From Diaporthe sp. PMI_573 (Eukaryota > Ascomycota > Sordariomycetes > Diaporthales > Diaporthaceae), in NCBI GenBank assembly GCA_021399435.1, contig JAJTUP010000006.1, positions 1,488,001 to 1,552,000 on the forward strand: DNA of 64,000 bases, read 5' to 3'. The position numbers were made by a program, and so were the translations under genes. Shown one piece after another: positions 13,202-22,694 of the stretch (position 1 is its first letter; each line of letters begins with the position of its first letter). Below the pieces are notes generated by a model, which had not been told where the DNA came from, made no database searches, and saw only the letters and a program-made list of their open reading frames with translations.

Positions 13202-15852
13202 ATGAATGGGAACTATGGCAACAACGCCAGCCTCCTATCCCCTACCCAGGCTGTGGGTCCGGGAGGGAGACAGATCATGGAGGGTTACAGGAAAGACATA
13301 ATGAATGGCTTCGCGCAGGATCAGCCGCGCTATAATCCCGTTCGTGACTCCATGAGCGCGTCACGCCGTCGCAGGCTAACTGGGAGTGTAGTTGAACACA
13401 GACCGGACACAGAGCTCGCCTCACGTCGACCTCAAGGATCCCATCCAGGTCCACCTGCTCACCGAGACCGCCCTGACTGACAGCAAAGAATGGGAAATCT
13501 TAGCACAAGAAGAGGTGGACGACCTCAAGAAGCAGATCCAATCCTTGACGGTTCGCATCGAGCAGGCGCGGGCAAACCTGGCTATACAGACAAAATACCG
13601 AGATGCCGCGATATCAATGTCCAAGTTATACACGGCCGGGAAAAGGGGCAACCGAGCCACTGCCGATCCGACTGCGCAAGAGACTGCCGTTGAGAGACAG
13701 GAGAGTGAACGGAGATGTGAGGAGCTGGCGACGGAGCTTTTCAACCTGGAGAAGGAGATACTGGCGCCGCAGCGCCGCTTGCTCCAGCACACGGCTGCAA
13801 TCTTGCAACTCACACACAAGGCATCCTCGAAAAGAAAGCCACCCCCAGCCATGCTCAACGGCATGCCTGGAAGCCCGGAGAGTCTCTACACGTACACCAA
13901 TGGGCGGAACAGCATGCAATTCCCGAGCGACGATCTGGACCGGGAACTGTACTTCCCGCTCGACGAGCCCGAGCCCTTTGGTCGGGCGCTGAAGAATGAC
14001 ATACCGATACCACCGCGATCACCGGTGCGGGAGCGTTCAAATCAGTTGCGTGACGAGGTGGAAACGTTAAAAAAGCAGAACTCTGGGCATTTGGATATCA
14101 TTACCACTACGGAGCGAAGCCTCGAAGATCTCAACAACCGTCTGCGAGATTTGGTGGTTCAAATCGATCCTACGAAGAATGGAGGTTACAAGCCAGCCCC
14201 TTCCGGGCAGTTTGAGCCTGGCGAATTGGTCAATAGTCAGCTTGATTATCTCGCCGAGGCCTTGTCAACTATTCAGCGAGACCAAGAAGGACAGCCCGGA
14301 AATTCTGGCAACTCGGCAAACGTCCTGCTTCAGGTTGAGGACAGGTTAGACGCATTGAGCCGCCAGGTGTTTCAAGCCGTCCGGTCCGTCGATGAGAATC
14401 AGCCAGCTCCACCATCAGCCAAGGATTCGGGAATCCAGGAGCGTTTTGACTGGATCGAGTCTGCGGTGCCGATCCTGCAGACATCAATGGGCAACGACTC
14501 CGGAGCACAGAGTGCTGAGCAAATCGAGACAGTCCTCTCTGGATTGTGGAATATAATCCAATCAGGGTACGCGGAGATCAACCGACAACGAATTGCTCGA
14601 AGAGAAGTGCGCCTTGGGAAGGGGATGCCCGACGATGAGGATGATGTATCCGCGGACGAAGCCTTTGACTACGATGAGCCCTATTCATTGGACGCCTTCT
14701 CTGAAAAGGTGCAGTGGCTTTTCCGACAGGCAACGAGTCTAAAGGAGCAAAAGTCGGTACTCAAGAGACAAATCAGACAGCAGCGCGATCTGAACGGCAA
14801 AAGCGATTCCGAGAAGGACGTAGAGCTACGAAGCAAGGTGGAGGAGCTGAATAGGACCAAGAACCTCCTGGCGTTCTGTGAGGAGAATGCCCAGCAGTCC
14901 AAGACGGAGGCCGCAGAAGCTCAAGAGAAGCTGGCTCGGGCCCTCGCGGACCTGGATTCTTTACAGGTGACGCAAGCGGCTAATGAGACTGCTGCCACCT
15001 CGGCCGTACAGGACCAATTGCGGGAGCGGAATGCCAAGATCGTGTCTCTGGAATCGGACGCCAAAGCCATGCAGGACAAACTGGACATCATCGAGGCGCA
15101 GCTGGGCAGCATGAATGAGCAGCTGAGAGAGGCGGACGAGTTGAAAAAGGCCGCACAGGACGAGAAGTGGAAGCTTGAGGAGCAGATCAGGGTCAAGGAC
15201 GAGGAGATGGAACAGCTCAACGTGTCGATGATAGAGACCAAGACGGAGCTGACCATCGCCAAGGCAGAACTTGAGGGAGCCTACGGGTCTCGCTCGGAGC
15301 GGGCGGCCGAGGCGGCTGCGCTGACCAAGAGTTCTCAGATGCAGAGCGTGGTGGCGCAGTCGGAAAAGCTCAAGGCCGAGCTGGCCGCCACGTTGAAGGA
15401 CCTGGAGGAGCTGACCAAGGAGACGCTTGCGGCTGAGAAGGAGAAGGTCGAGCTGGAAGGCCGCCTGGACGATGCGGAATCGACGCGGGCGACCCTGGAG
15501 GGTGACATTGCCGCGCTGAGGACCAGGTACAACTCGGAGGTCACGAAGCTTAAGGAGCAGCTGGACGCCGAGAAATTCAAGGCCGGGCCGAATGCCTCGG
15601 GCACCGGGCCAAGGGCCGGCGCTTCTATGCTCAGCGAGCAGTTCAGGGCGACGATGAAGGAGGAGAGGAGGAAGTTCCAGGAAGAAATCAGGGTAAGGGC
15701 CTCGGCTGACGTCTCACCGACCACTGTCTCGAAAGCACGACAGCTAACCATCTCTGCAGGAAGAACAAAACAAGCGCAGAAAGCTGGAGGAGGAGCTCCG
15801 GGCGCTCAAGAAGTCGGGCGCGCGTGGCTCGAACCCACTCACACCACGGTAA
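13202..15852 (+). CDS. Uds1-domain (up-regulated during septation) coiled-coil protein
   Basis: Exons 13202-13339, 13392-15692 and 15760-15852 join in phase 0 to 843 residues. The first intron uses a GTTCGT donor and a CTAAC branch before TAG; the second uses GTAAGG and CTAAC...CAG. The Uds1 domain starts near residue 58 with VHLLTETALTDSKEWEIL and continues through VDDLKKQIQSL and the YRDAAISMSKLY segment. The rest alternates acidic linkers with long heptad-rich coiled coils, mainly residues 480-800, with runs of Glu, Lys, Gln and Leu. The C-terminus after the last intron is EEQNKRRKLEEELRALKK, then GSNPLTPR. The family is fungal and linked to septation and cell division; the exact biochemical role is unknown. 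Reading through the second intron would give a different tail ending at 16031. No signal peptide or membrane segment is visible. Confidence 0.85.
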
Positions 15853-16312
15853 CAACACTGGAACCGGCCCAGGGACCATCACCCCGGGTCAAGTGCATAA
15901 TATCTATAAGCCTTCCGACACCAGTGCGGCGTGTATTATGTTTAATCGGTCTTCCGACTCTCTCTTCTTGGATATCATTAGACGCACCGGCAAAGCTTTC
16001 ACATTCACAGCAAGGGTTTTTTGTCTTGTAGCTTGGGAGGGCGCCTTAATGGCAATAAAATCTAGTATATACAGAACTTCTTGGGGTTGGCGATCCGCGT
16101 TTGACATGATCCTGATCCCAAAACGGGCCTCTGTCCATACAATTGGCCCTTTGATGCTTAGAGCTTGCTGATTGCCCTGCATGACCCATAAGAGCTCGGC
16201 CATTGCATAACAAAAGGGGCTGTATGAATTATGAACCATACGCAATTCAGAACAACTGGCTTCAGGTGGACTGACGAACGAGCTCGAAACAGTTTATCTT
16301 TTCCAAATGCAC
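15853..16312. other. Convergent intergenic region, no gene seen
   Basis: 460 bp between converging genes, somewhat AT-richer than its surroundings. It likely holds both 3' untranslated regions. Confidence 0.5.
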
Positions 16313-17255
16313 CTATTCAGGAAAAACAATCGTCAAAGCCTGGGCGTACGAGACGTAAGAAGACCCCATCTTTTCTATATCATAGTCGTTCCAGTACCCT
16401 CCTTCAGCAGATCATTAGTATCTTGGCTTTTCCTTATAAGACATAATTTAACATACCTCCATCTACAGAGTACCGGGTGTTCCAGTTGGCAAACTTGGCC
16501 TGCGCCTGCTCAGGCGTATTGCCCTGGCTTGGCTTCGCGTCGTTGGTAACCCAGACAAGGGGTGTCACCTTGAGACCGAGCGCGTCCTGCCAGGCGCCCG
16601 GGTCGTTGCCGGCCCCACCGTCGTAGACCTGCAGGTAGACGCGGTCGAGCAGGCCGGGCAGCTGCTCCGCGACGCTGGACCAGAAGCCGGTGTTGGTGTA
16701 GGGCGCGATGGAATACTTGTAACCAATGTCCCCGAGCAGCTTGGCGAATGTCACGGTGCTCGCGACGTCGTAGACGGACTCGTCGTCGTTGTTGAAGGCG
16801 TCGAGGTCCCAGGCCGTCCTCAGCGCCTCGAAGTTCTGGTACAGGGGCGTGTCGGCGCCGGTGCCGTTCGCGGTGACCAGGTTGCGGATGTTGACGAAGG
16901 TGGCGTCGTGCGAGACCAGTGAGACCTCGACGCGGTTGACGAGGGTCTCACCGGTCTTGAAGGACTTTATCTTGTCGGCCAGGGCTGATCCACCGACGTA
17001 TGCGCCTGCTGTGACGACGGGTGCGTCGACGGCCTCGCCTGCATCGCCGGTGGAGTAGTAGACCAGGTCGCCATTCTCAAGCACGCCGATCCGGAAGATG
17101 AGCAGTGTGTCGAAGCCGGACGTCTTCAGTGCCGTCGTGTTGGACTGAAGCGCGTCTTTAAAGAGGAAGATTGCCGTTGTTGACGCGCTCACAGGGTTGA
17201 AGGCTGCGAAGAGCAGAGCAGAGAGCAGAGTAGATGCCAAGCCGTGCCACAGCAT
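16313..17255 (-). CDS. Secreted GH18-like TIM-barrel protein, function unknown
   Basis: Exons 17255-16457 and 16398-16313 encode 294 residues. The start at 17255 gives a classical signal peptide, MLWHGLASTLLSALLFAAF with likely cleavage after SA; an in-frame ATG at 17312 would bury it. The exon-1 end GGAG|GTATGT is a perfect fungal donor, and reading through it gives a premature stop after three codons; splicing adds the tail GYWNDYDIEKM and then SSYVSYAQAL. Alternating hydrophobic strands (TLLIFRIGVL, VEVSLVSH, RVYLQVYDGG, VTPLVWVTND) and the acidic segment DLDAFNNDDE suggest a barrel related to the glycoside hydrolase 18 superfamily. The acidic segment is only loosely like the catalytic DxxDxDxE, so activity is doubtful. 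Possible N-glycosylation at SNTT. A TATA-like element and a perfect inverted repeat lie about 140-170 bp upstream. Confidence 0.7.
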
Positions 17256-18412
17256 TGTGACTAGGATTTCTTGTCCCTTGTGGTATGCCAATATGCACCT
17301 TTTGTTAAACACTTTGAGAAGGCTGCACTTGTCTGTCTATGCTCGACAGAGTAATTCATTACTTATCTCCCTCACGACTTACACACGCCGCGTCTTTATA
17401 TGCTCACCCGTTCGGCGGGTGAGCGGGGTTGTCGTCGCCCTGCTACTACCTTCCGTCTTTGCCAATCTTTTTCCTGGGCATTTCAGCATATCACGTTACG
17501 TTCGAGTGCCCATCATTGTCGGATTTGGGGTCTCGATGGGGCAGGGCCCGAAGACTTGCTCGACTCCATCCCGCTGTTGTCGGGGTATCTGGGGCTTCAA
17601 GACGGCATATACATATGGGGGCGGGCCAGCTCTCAAGTTGCAGCGGGACGCTTTTCCGGAAGTGGACAAATGTGGCGGAAGGATCAGTGCTACGGTACTC
17701 ATCACCAGGATTTGATGAGTGTAACTTCTGTGGAACTAAGATGATCTTGTAGACTAAGTGGTTTCCAAGTTGAAACTTGAACATATGGTTGTCGGGATGC
17801 ATGGTAGGTCAACCGCCCAGAATACCTGTGTAACACGGAGGCTGTCCCAGCTAGGGATTATCGGAGGGGGAGGTCGTCCTATATCGGGGTTGACTGTCCC
17901 TAGGTATTGTACCTATGCCATAGGTGTGCGTGCTGGTTGGTTCCTGTAAGCTGTTCGTGCTGGAGGTGTCCCTGCTTCTGACAGGCTTGGTCCCTGCCAA
18001 GTGTTGTTCCCAGTTAATTAGATCGGCACGCAGTGCCCACCCGCATAAAGTACCTGGGCAATCAATGTACGCCTCGCGCTGACTGCGGGAGTGACTTTCC
18101 AGGGACTCTGTGACCACAGACAGCCTCTCCCTCTTCCGACTCCAGACCACAACACCACTCTCTTCGATATCTAGGCCCGCAGAAGGCATTCGCGACTCCG
18201 CATGTTGCTTTCAATGCCTATGGCCTAGCGATCGCTGGTATCCTCCGGTCGGGCAAAGCCGCTCCTTCGAAAAGCACCCGTCGATTGTCTCGTGTCACCG
18301 CATACGACTGCCTGGCCCCAGTCAAAGGGCTGCCACTTCCAACCTTCAACTCCGCTCTGTTCGCCGCATCTTTGACCACGCCGTTCCATCCCCGAACTCG
18401 CGAACCTCCACG
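17256..18412. promoter_or_regulatory. Shared divergent promoter region of the secreted protein and the GT-like gene
   Basis: 1.16 kb between divergent starts. Apart from the TATA-like box and palindrome listed separately, it contains a C/T-rich stretch before 18413. No coding sequence is convincing; the frame that continues upstream of 18413 has leader-like composition. Confidence 0.5.
17394..17424 (-). promoter_or_regulatory. TATA-like box with adjacent perfect 9-bp inverted repeat
   Basis: On the minus strand CATATAAAG (17394-17402) lies about 140 bp upstream of the ATG at 17255. Immediately upstream of it, 17402-17424 is a perfect inverted repeat with arms gctcacccg and cgggtgagc and a 5-nt spacer. 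It contains CCG and CGG triplets, the half-sites used by many Zn(II)2Cys6 regulators. Binding is inferred, not shown. Confidence 0.45.
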
Positions 18413-20296
18413 ATGCCTAAGCAGCACGTCATCTTCGGCCGGCCTTTGCCGCGGCTCTCCTCCCGTCGCATATCCGTGCTCCTCGCCAGTCTCTCCATCT
18501 TCGCCGTCTTCAGCCTGCTCTTTACCGCGCCCTCGTCCATCCCAGGGCCCACGCTCTCCATATCCGACCATAAGTTCTCCATGTCAATACCAAAGTGGAA
18601 GTCGCCGTCATGGAACCCTTTCAGCTCGCCAGCTCACCCTCCGCAGCGGCAAGCAAACGACACCGACGGCCAGTCCTCGTGGTTCTCCGACTGGAGGTGG
18701 CTCGCGATCCCCTTTAGCTCGAGTTACACCCTGGACGAGACTAGGGCGCTGCTGCCCTTCATGCCGACGAGGCCCGAGGTTTACTGTTACTATGATACCA
18801 CAGTCCAGAGGGACCCCACAATGAAGCAGGCCCAGAACGAGATTCTGTTGTCGTGGAGGCGGGCATGGTGGGCGCAGGGGTTTAAGCCCATCATTCTGAG
18901 CGATGCGGAGGCTACGAGCAACCCCTTGTACGAGGAGCTGATGCGTATGAGGGATATTGAGCCGGCCTTGCACGCCGACTTGATGAGGTGGCTGGCTTGG
19001 GTGAACATGGGGGGAGGCCTGTTGACACACCATCTGCTATTTCCCATGGCAGCCCATGACGACCCGTTGTTGTCTTACCTGCGCCGTGGCGAATACCAGG
19101 GCTTGACGCGGTGGCAGGATCTCGGGGATGGGCTGTTTGCTGGATCCAAGCAGGAAATCACGGCCGCCATCAAGGCCGTCTTTGGCAGCTCCAAGGCGAA
19201 GACTGCCAAGGACTTCCTATCTGCTCTGCCGGCCGAGGAGGACGACGGGAAGAAGCTGTTCTGGGTGGACGAGCCCCCAAAATCCCTGGCCTTTTACAAC
19301 GACAAGACCCTATCTGAGAAATACGACAAGGTTGCCAAGGCCATCGCTAACAACGGTGCAAAGGGCTTAGACAGCCTGAACCAGCTCATCACCTCCCACT
19401 TACATCTCACCTGGCAGAACAACTTCAAGAAGGGCATCGCGGTACTGAAGCCACTTCCACATCACACCACCACAATGGTGCAGCCGGCAGTCGAGCTAGC
19501 CAACCGGCTACAGAAATGTACCGAGTCACCCTTACAGACTTCCTGTCCACCGAATAATCCAAAGTGTGCTCCTTGTGTCTCATCCACACCCCTCAAGATC
19601 TCGAGTCCGAGCAGGTACCGCAACACAACCGGCATATACACGATCGGCACAGTTCCCCACCCGTACACCCTACACACCTTGAATGAGCTAAAGGACAATC
19701 TTGACATCCCCTGGATCCGCCGTGACTGTCCACGCGACGTCTGGCTGTCCGAGGTAACCAAGGAATATCTTGGCTCCGGGGTCGGTGGCGCGCCGCGCGT
19801 GCTTCGTTTCAAGGAGGCCGTGGCGGCCGAGTTCACAGCGTCAAAGTCCATCTGGCTCACCGCCGAGCAGGAGCTGCCTGACGACCTCGACTGGCACTTT
19901 GGTTTCGACGTCCCGACGGAGGGCCTCGACCAGGGCAAGTCGGAGACGCCCGTGCCCGGCCCGGAGCGGAGGCCGCAGCCCGTGCATGACCCCAAAGACG
20001 GGCCCGTCGCCAAGCCGGACGAGCTGCAGAAGGAGCCGCAGCTGCTCAAGCGGGCCAAGGACGTGGTCGGCACGACCAAGGACAAGAAGCTGCTGGCGCT
20101 CAGGACCGCGATTGAGGCGTGGAACCTGGCCGACACGGAGGCTTGGAAGTTTGCGCGGGCATTCCTTGCCAGGGAGGGCATGGAGAGAAAGAAATTCTCG
20201 GAACAAGAGAGCAAGTACGCCCACGGCATCGGCACCGAGGTGGAGGCGAGGGACGGTGTTGGCTGGGGCAGGTGGCTCGACAAAGGGCACCCGTGA
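18413..20296 (+). CDS. Type II membrane protein resembling GT32 glycosyltransferases without a DXD motif
   Basis: A single exon of 627 residues. The N-terminus MPKQHVIFGRPLPRLSSRR is short and basic and is followed by one hydrophobic segment (about residues 20-42), giving the topology of a Golgi type II protein. A Ser/Pro/Trp stem precedes a lumenal domain beginning near residue 120 (PEVYCYYDTT). HADLMRWLAWVNMGGGLL (about 182-199) resembles the conserved D-x2-R-x7-GG core of GT32/Och1-type enzymes, but the tyrosine and DXD residues that normally follow are replaced by THHLL. A Cys-rich insert, CPPNNPKCAPC, lies near residues 382-392, and the C-terminal third is charged. The start at 18413 is the first ATG directly before the basic/hydrophobic N-terminus. 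The GT32 link is my inference from one motif plus topology. Substrate and function are unknown. Confidence 0.72.
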   Translation: MPKQHVIFGRPLPRLSSRRISVLLASLSIFAVFSLLFTAPSSIPGPTLSISDHKFSMSIPKWKSPSWNPFSSPAHPPQRQANDTDGQSSWFSDWRWLAIPFSSSYTLDETRALLPFMPTRPEVYCYYDTTVQRDPTMKQAQNEILLSWRRAWWAQGFKPIILSDAEATSNPLYEELMRMRDIEPALHADLMRWLAWVNMGGGLLTHHLLFPMAAHDDPLLSYLRRGEYQGLTRWQDLGDGLFAGSKQEITAAIKAVFGSSKAKTAKDFLSALPAEEDDGKKLFWVDEPPKSLAFYNDKTLSEKYDKVAKAIANNGAKGLDSLNQLITSHLHLTWQNNFKKGIAVLKPLPHHTTTMVQPAVELANRLQKCTESPLQTSCPPNNPKCAPCVSSTPLKISSPSRYRNTTGIYTIGTVPHPYTLHTLNELKDNLDIPWIRRDCPRDVWLSEVTKEYLGSGVGGAPRVLRFKEAVAAEFTASKSIWLTAEQELPDDLDWHFGFDVPTEGLDQGKSETPVPGPERRPQPVHDPKDGPVAKPDELQKEPQLLKRAKDVVGTTKDKKLLALRTAIEAWNLADTEAWKFARAFLAREGMERKKFSEQESKYAHGIGTEVEARDGVGWGRWLDKGHP

Positions 20297-21076
20297 ACGA
20301 CGTTACTTGAGACGGATCATTATTTGTATTTTACGTGTTTCAATATCCGCGTGCGATCGCGGGTCAGGGCAAATCGCATGATGGAGTTTTGAGCGGGCGA
20401 TAGACTCAATATTTACTGGCTACCTGACGACCTTGTGGTACTCTCCAACGAACTAAAGGTATGAGACATTTGTTCAATAGACTCGCCTATGTTGAGCTTC
20501 CACTGTGAGCCAGGAGAGCAGCAAGTTACAACAATGCTCTGTGGGTTCAAAATGGCGATTGATCCTGCAACTCAAAGGAAAAATCAAAATACAAGTGCGG
20601 CTCGTTTCTGCCTTGAGTACAGGTCACAGTTGTACTAGGCCGAGTGACAGTCTCCAGCGCATCAGTCGTTGTGACCATTATATGCAGTCAAGCCCATAGG
20701 CATATGCCGTCGTTTGTGAGCATCGGTCGAAATAGGGGAGACCTCAGACATCGACAACGGAGATCATGCGCAGGTCGCTCAGCGATTGAATCGAGTTTGT
20801 CAATGACGCTCTACGTAGTGTGCTCAAATCGTTGCTTCAGGATTTGAGTTATACAAAAGCAGTAAATATATTTCATTCTCATTTTGGTTCCTCTCATGCG
20901 AGAGACCTGATGCCTGCGCAGGTGCCCTGATCCTATATGTCCCTGCATGATCGTATGCCCCCAAAAGAAGAACGCCGTCGCTATGCTCAGTCATGATATC
21001 CGTTGCTTATGGGAGTGATATGCGTCGAGAAGGAAACCCTCCGCCGCTGAGCCGCCCGGCCGCCCCGAGAGGCATT
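20297..21076. other. Convergent intergenic region, no gene seen
   Basis: 780 bp between converging genes. Only short frames are present; part of it (20400-20900) is less GC-rich than the flanking exons. Confidence 0.5.
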
Positions 21077-21711
21077 CTAAGCCTTGCGGTTGCCGGCCCC
21101 GACGAGCTCCGCGTCATCAACGTCGTCCATCTCACCCAGCTCCTCGTCGTCAACACCATTCGCACGGGCGGCTGACTCCCCCGCGCCGTTCGCCTGGCTG
21201 CCCTCGGCGCCGCCACCGGGCGCAGCTCTCTTCCTGCCCCTACCGGGCCCGGTACTCCCCGCAGCGCCCGCGGTGGGGCCTGTCGCGCCGTCGCCAAGAT
21301 CCTCCTTGATCATCTCGTCCTCGTTGAAGACCTTGCGTTGCTTATCAATAATCTCGCGCAGCTCCTTGTTCTCGGCGGCCTTTCCCAGGAAGACGGGGTT
21401 CTTGCGCATGGCGAACTGGAAGTCCTCGTACTTCACCTTCTGGCGCCCCGCGAGCTGCGCCACGCGCGTCGCCTCGAAGGACACGCCTTGGATGAACTCG
21501 GTCAGGATTTCGTCAAGAATGCGGATTGTCTCGGGCAGGGGCTGTCGCGAGTCGCCGTGGGCGATCAGGAACTGGGTCACTGCGGTGGTGGAGGGTCTGG
21601 GTTAGCACAAGGGCAAGCAAGAGATTTTGAGTCCCGAAGAAGCCTCGTACGCTCTTGGTGGCTGAAGTTGGCCTTCCCGACGTTTTTGCCGGCTCGCGCT
21701 CGAGGCTCCAT
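21077..21711 (-). CDS. taf13: Transcription initiation factor TFIID subunit 13 (TAF13)
   Basis: Exons 21711-21651 and 21579-21077 join in phase 1 to 187 residues. TAF13 is a histone-fold subunit of TFIID that pairs with TAF11 in the general transcription factor. The first exon is MEPRARAGKNVGKANFSHQE. The join gives HQELTQFLIAHGD, and the histone fold covers about residues 20-110: ETIRILDEILTEFI, then FEATRVAQLAG, then KYEDFQFAMRKNPVFLGK. The C-terminal 80 residues are a Gly/Ala-rich then acidic tail ending DDVDDAELVGAGNRKA, a lineage-variable part. The intron is 71 nt with GTACGA donor and CTAAC branch. The start at 21711 is favoured over an in-frame ATG at 21786 because it gives the conserved N-terminus. 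It shares a divergent promoter with ksh1. Confidence 0.93.
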
Positions 21712-22335
21712 CTTGGCGAGGGTCCCGGAGAGTAGTGGCGGTTGGCAATATGCCTCGGCGAGTGAGTCCCAGAAAGGACGAGGCACGCGGCGAACGAGCT
21801 GTCTTGGGGGACGCCTGAAGTTGAACCCAAGGGAAAGCCGTTCCGAGTCCTTAAAATGGATACACCGTTGTCGAAAGGTGAGACTTCGAGCCGTCAGCTT
21901 CGAGACAAGGCTGATGTTTGTGTGACGGCAACTTGCGCCTTGAAAGTGAAGCTCGCCCGGCTTCCGCTGGTGAAGATGGAGAGTGGATTGATGGTCGAGG
22001 GAAGGAAGAGCCGCTGGGGTCGGAGGTGGGGCCGTGCACCCAAGCTACCTGCGTATCCAGGCACGCACATGCAGGAGCTTGCAGGGATCCTAATGTGAGT
22101 GGGTAGGGGTAGCCGCAACCACATGCAATCAAGGGCGGCCGAGCAGTCCTTACGCCACATCTGCCCTCCCAACTGCTCGGCATTCAACACTGTGTCCAGA
22201 ACAGCAAGCCTCGCCGCTTCAGCCGCACGTTACCAACACACGTCGTTCCTACACACGTCGTTCCTAGGACGGTCGGTGGCCAAGGATAGAAGCCAACACC
22301 TAGGAAACCCAGCCGACGCTTGACAGTGAGCAACC
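21712..22335. promoter_or_regulatory. Shared divergent promoter of taf13 and ksh1, with a 15-bp tandem duplication
   Basis: 624 bp between the two ATGs. At 22236-22265 the 15-bp unit acacacgtcgttcct occurs twice in tandem, about 70-100 bp upstream of the ksh1 ATG. Nothing coding is convincing. Confidence 0.5.
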
Positions 22336-22694
22336 ATGGTATGTCCGGACTCCCCAGCCCCGTCCGGTCAACGAAGCCAATGCTGATGACAGCCGCGCCG
22401 CGTCACAGTCCGCCCTCTTCAACTTCCAGTCCCTCCTCCTCGTCATCCTGCTCCTGATCTGCACATGCGCCTATGTGCATGACATGTTCCCCAGCGTCCT
22501 CGACAGGAAAAAGGACGGCCCCATGGGCGTCTTTTGGAAATTCGCCCGGGTCGGGGAGCGCCTAAGCCCTTATATAAGTATATGCTGCGTCGGCATGGCT
22601 GTAAGTTGAAAGCAGAAAGAGCATCCCAAAGCTTTTCTTCCTTGTCGGCCCTTGCAACGTTGCTGACTTGCTTCAGCTGTCTTTCATGATATAG
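22336..22694 (+). CDS. ksh1: Ksh1/Kish (TMEM167) early secretory pathway membrane protein
   Basis: Exons 22336-22338, 22409-22600 and 22677-22694 give a 70-residue protein. Coding exon 1 is only the ATG: ATG|GTATGT opens a 70-nt intron ending in CAG at 22408. The protein begins [19 protein letters not shown] and continues [37 protein letters not shown], then VGMALSFMI, which matches Kish proteins along almost its whole length. It has two membrane spans (about 5-23 and 52-69) around a short loop. In yeast the protein is Golgi-located and essential for early secretion. Intron 2 is 76 nt with GTAAGT, a GCTGAC branch and CAG. Because no single frame is long, this gene is easily missed. It is divergent to taf13. 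Confidence 0.93.

Noticed and set aside
19462..20283. 273-codon minus-strand frame
   Set aside because: Antisense to the C-terminal coding region of the GT32-like gene; no domain.
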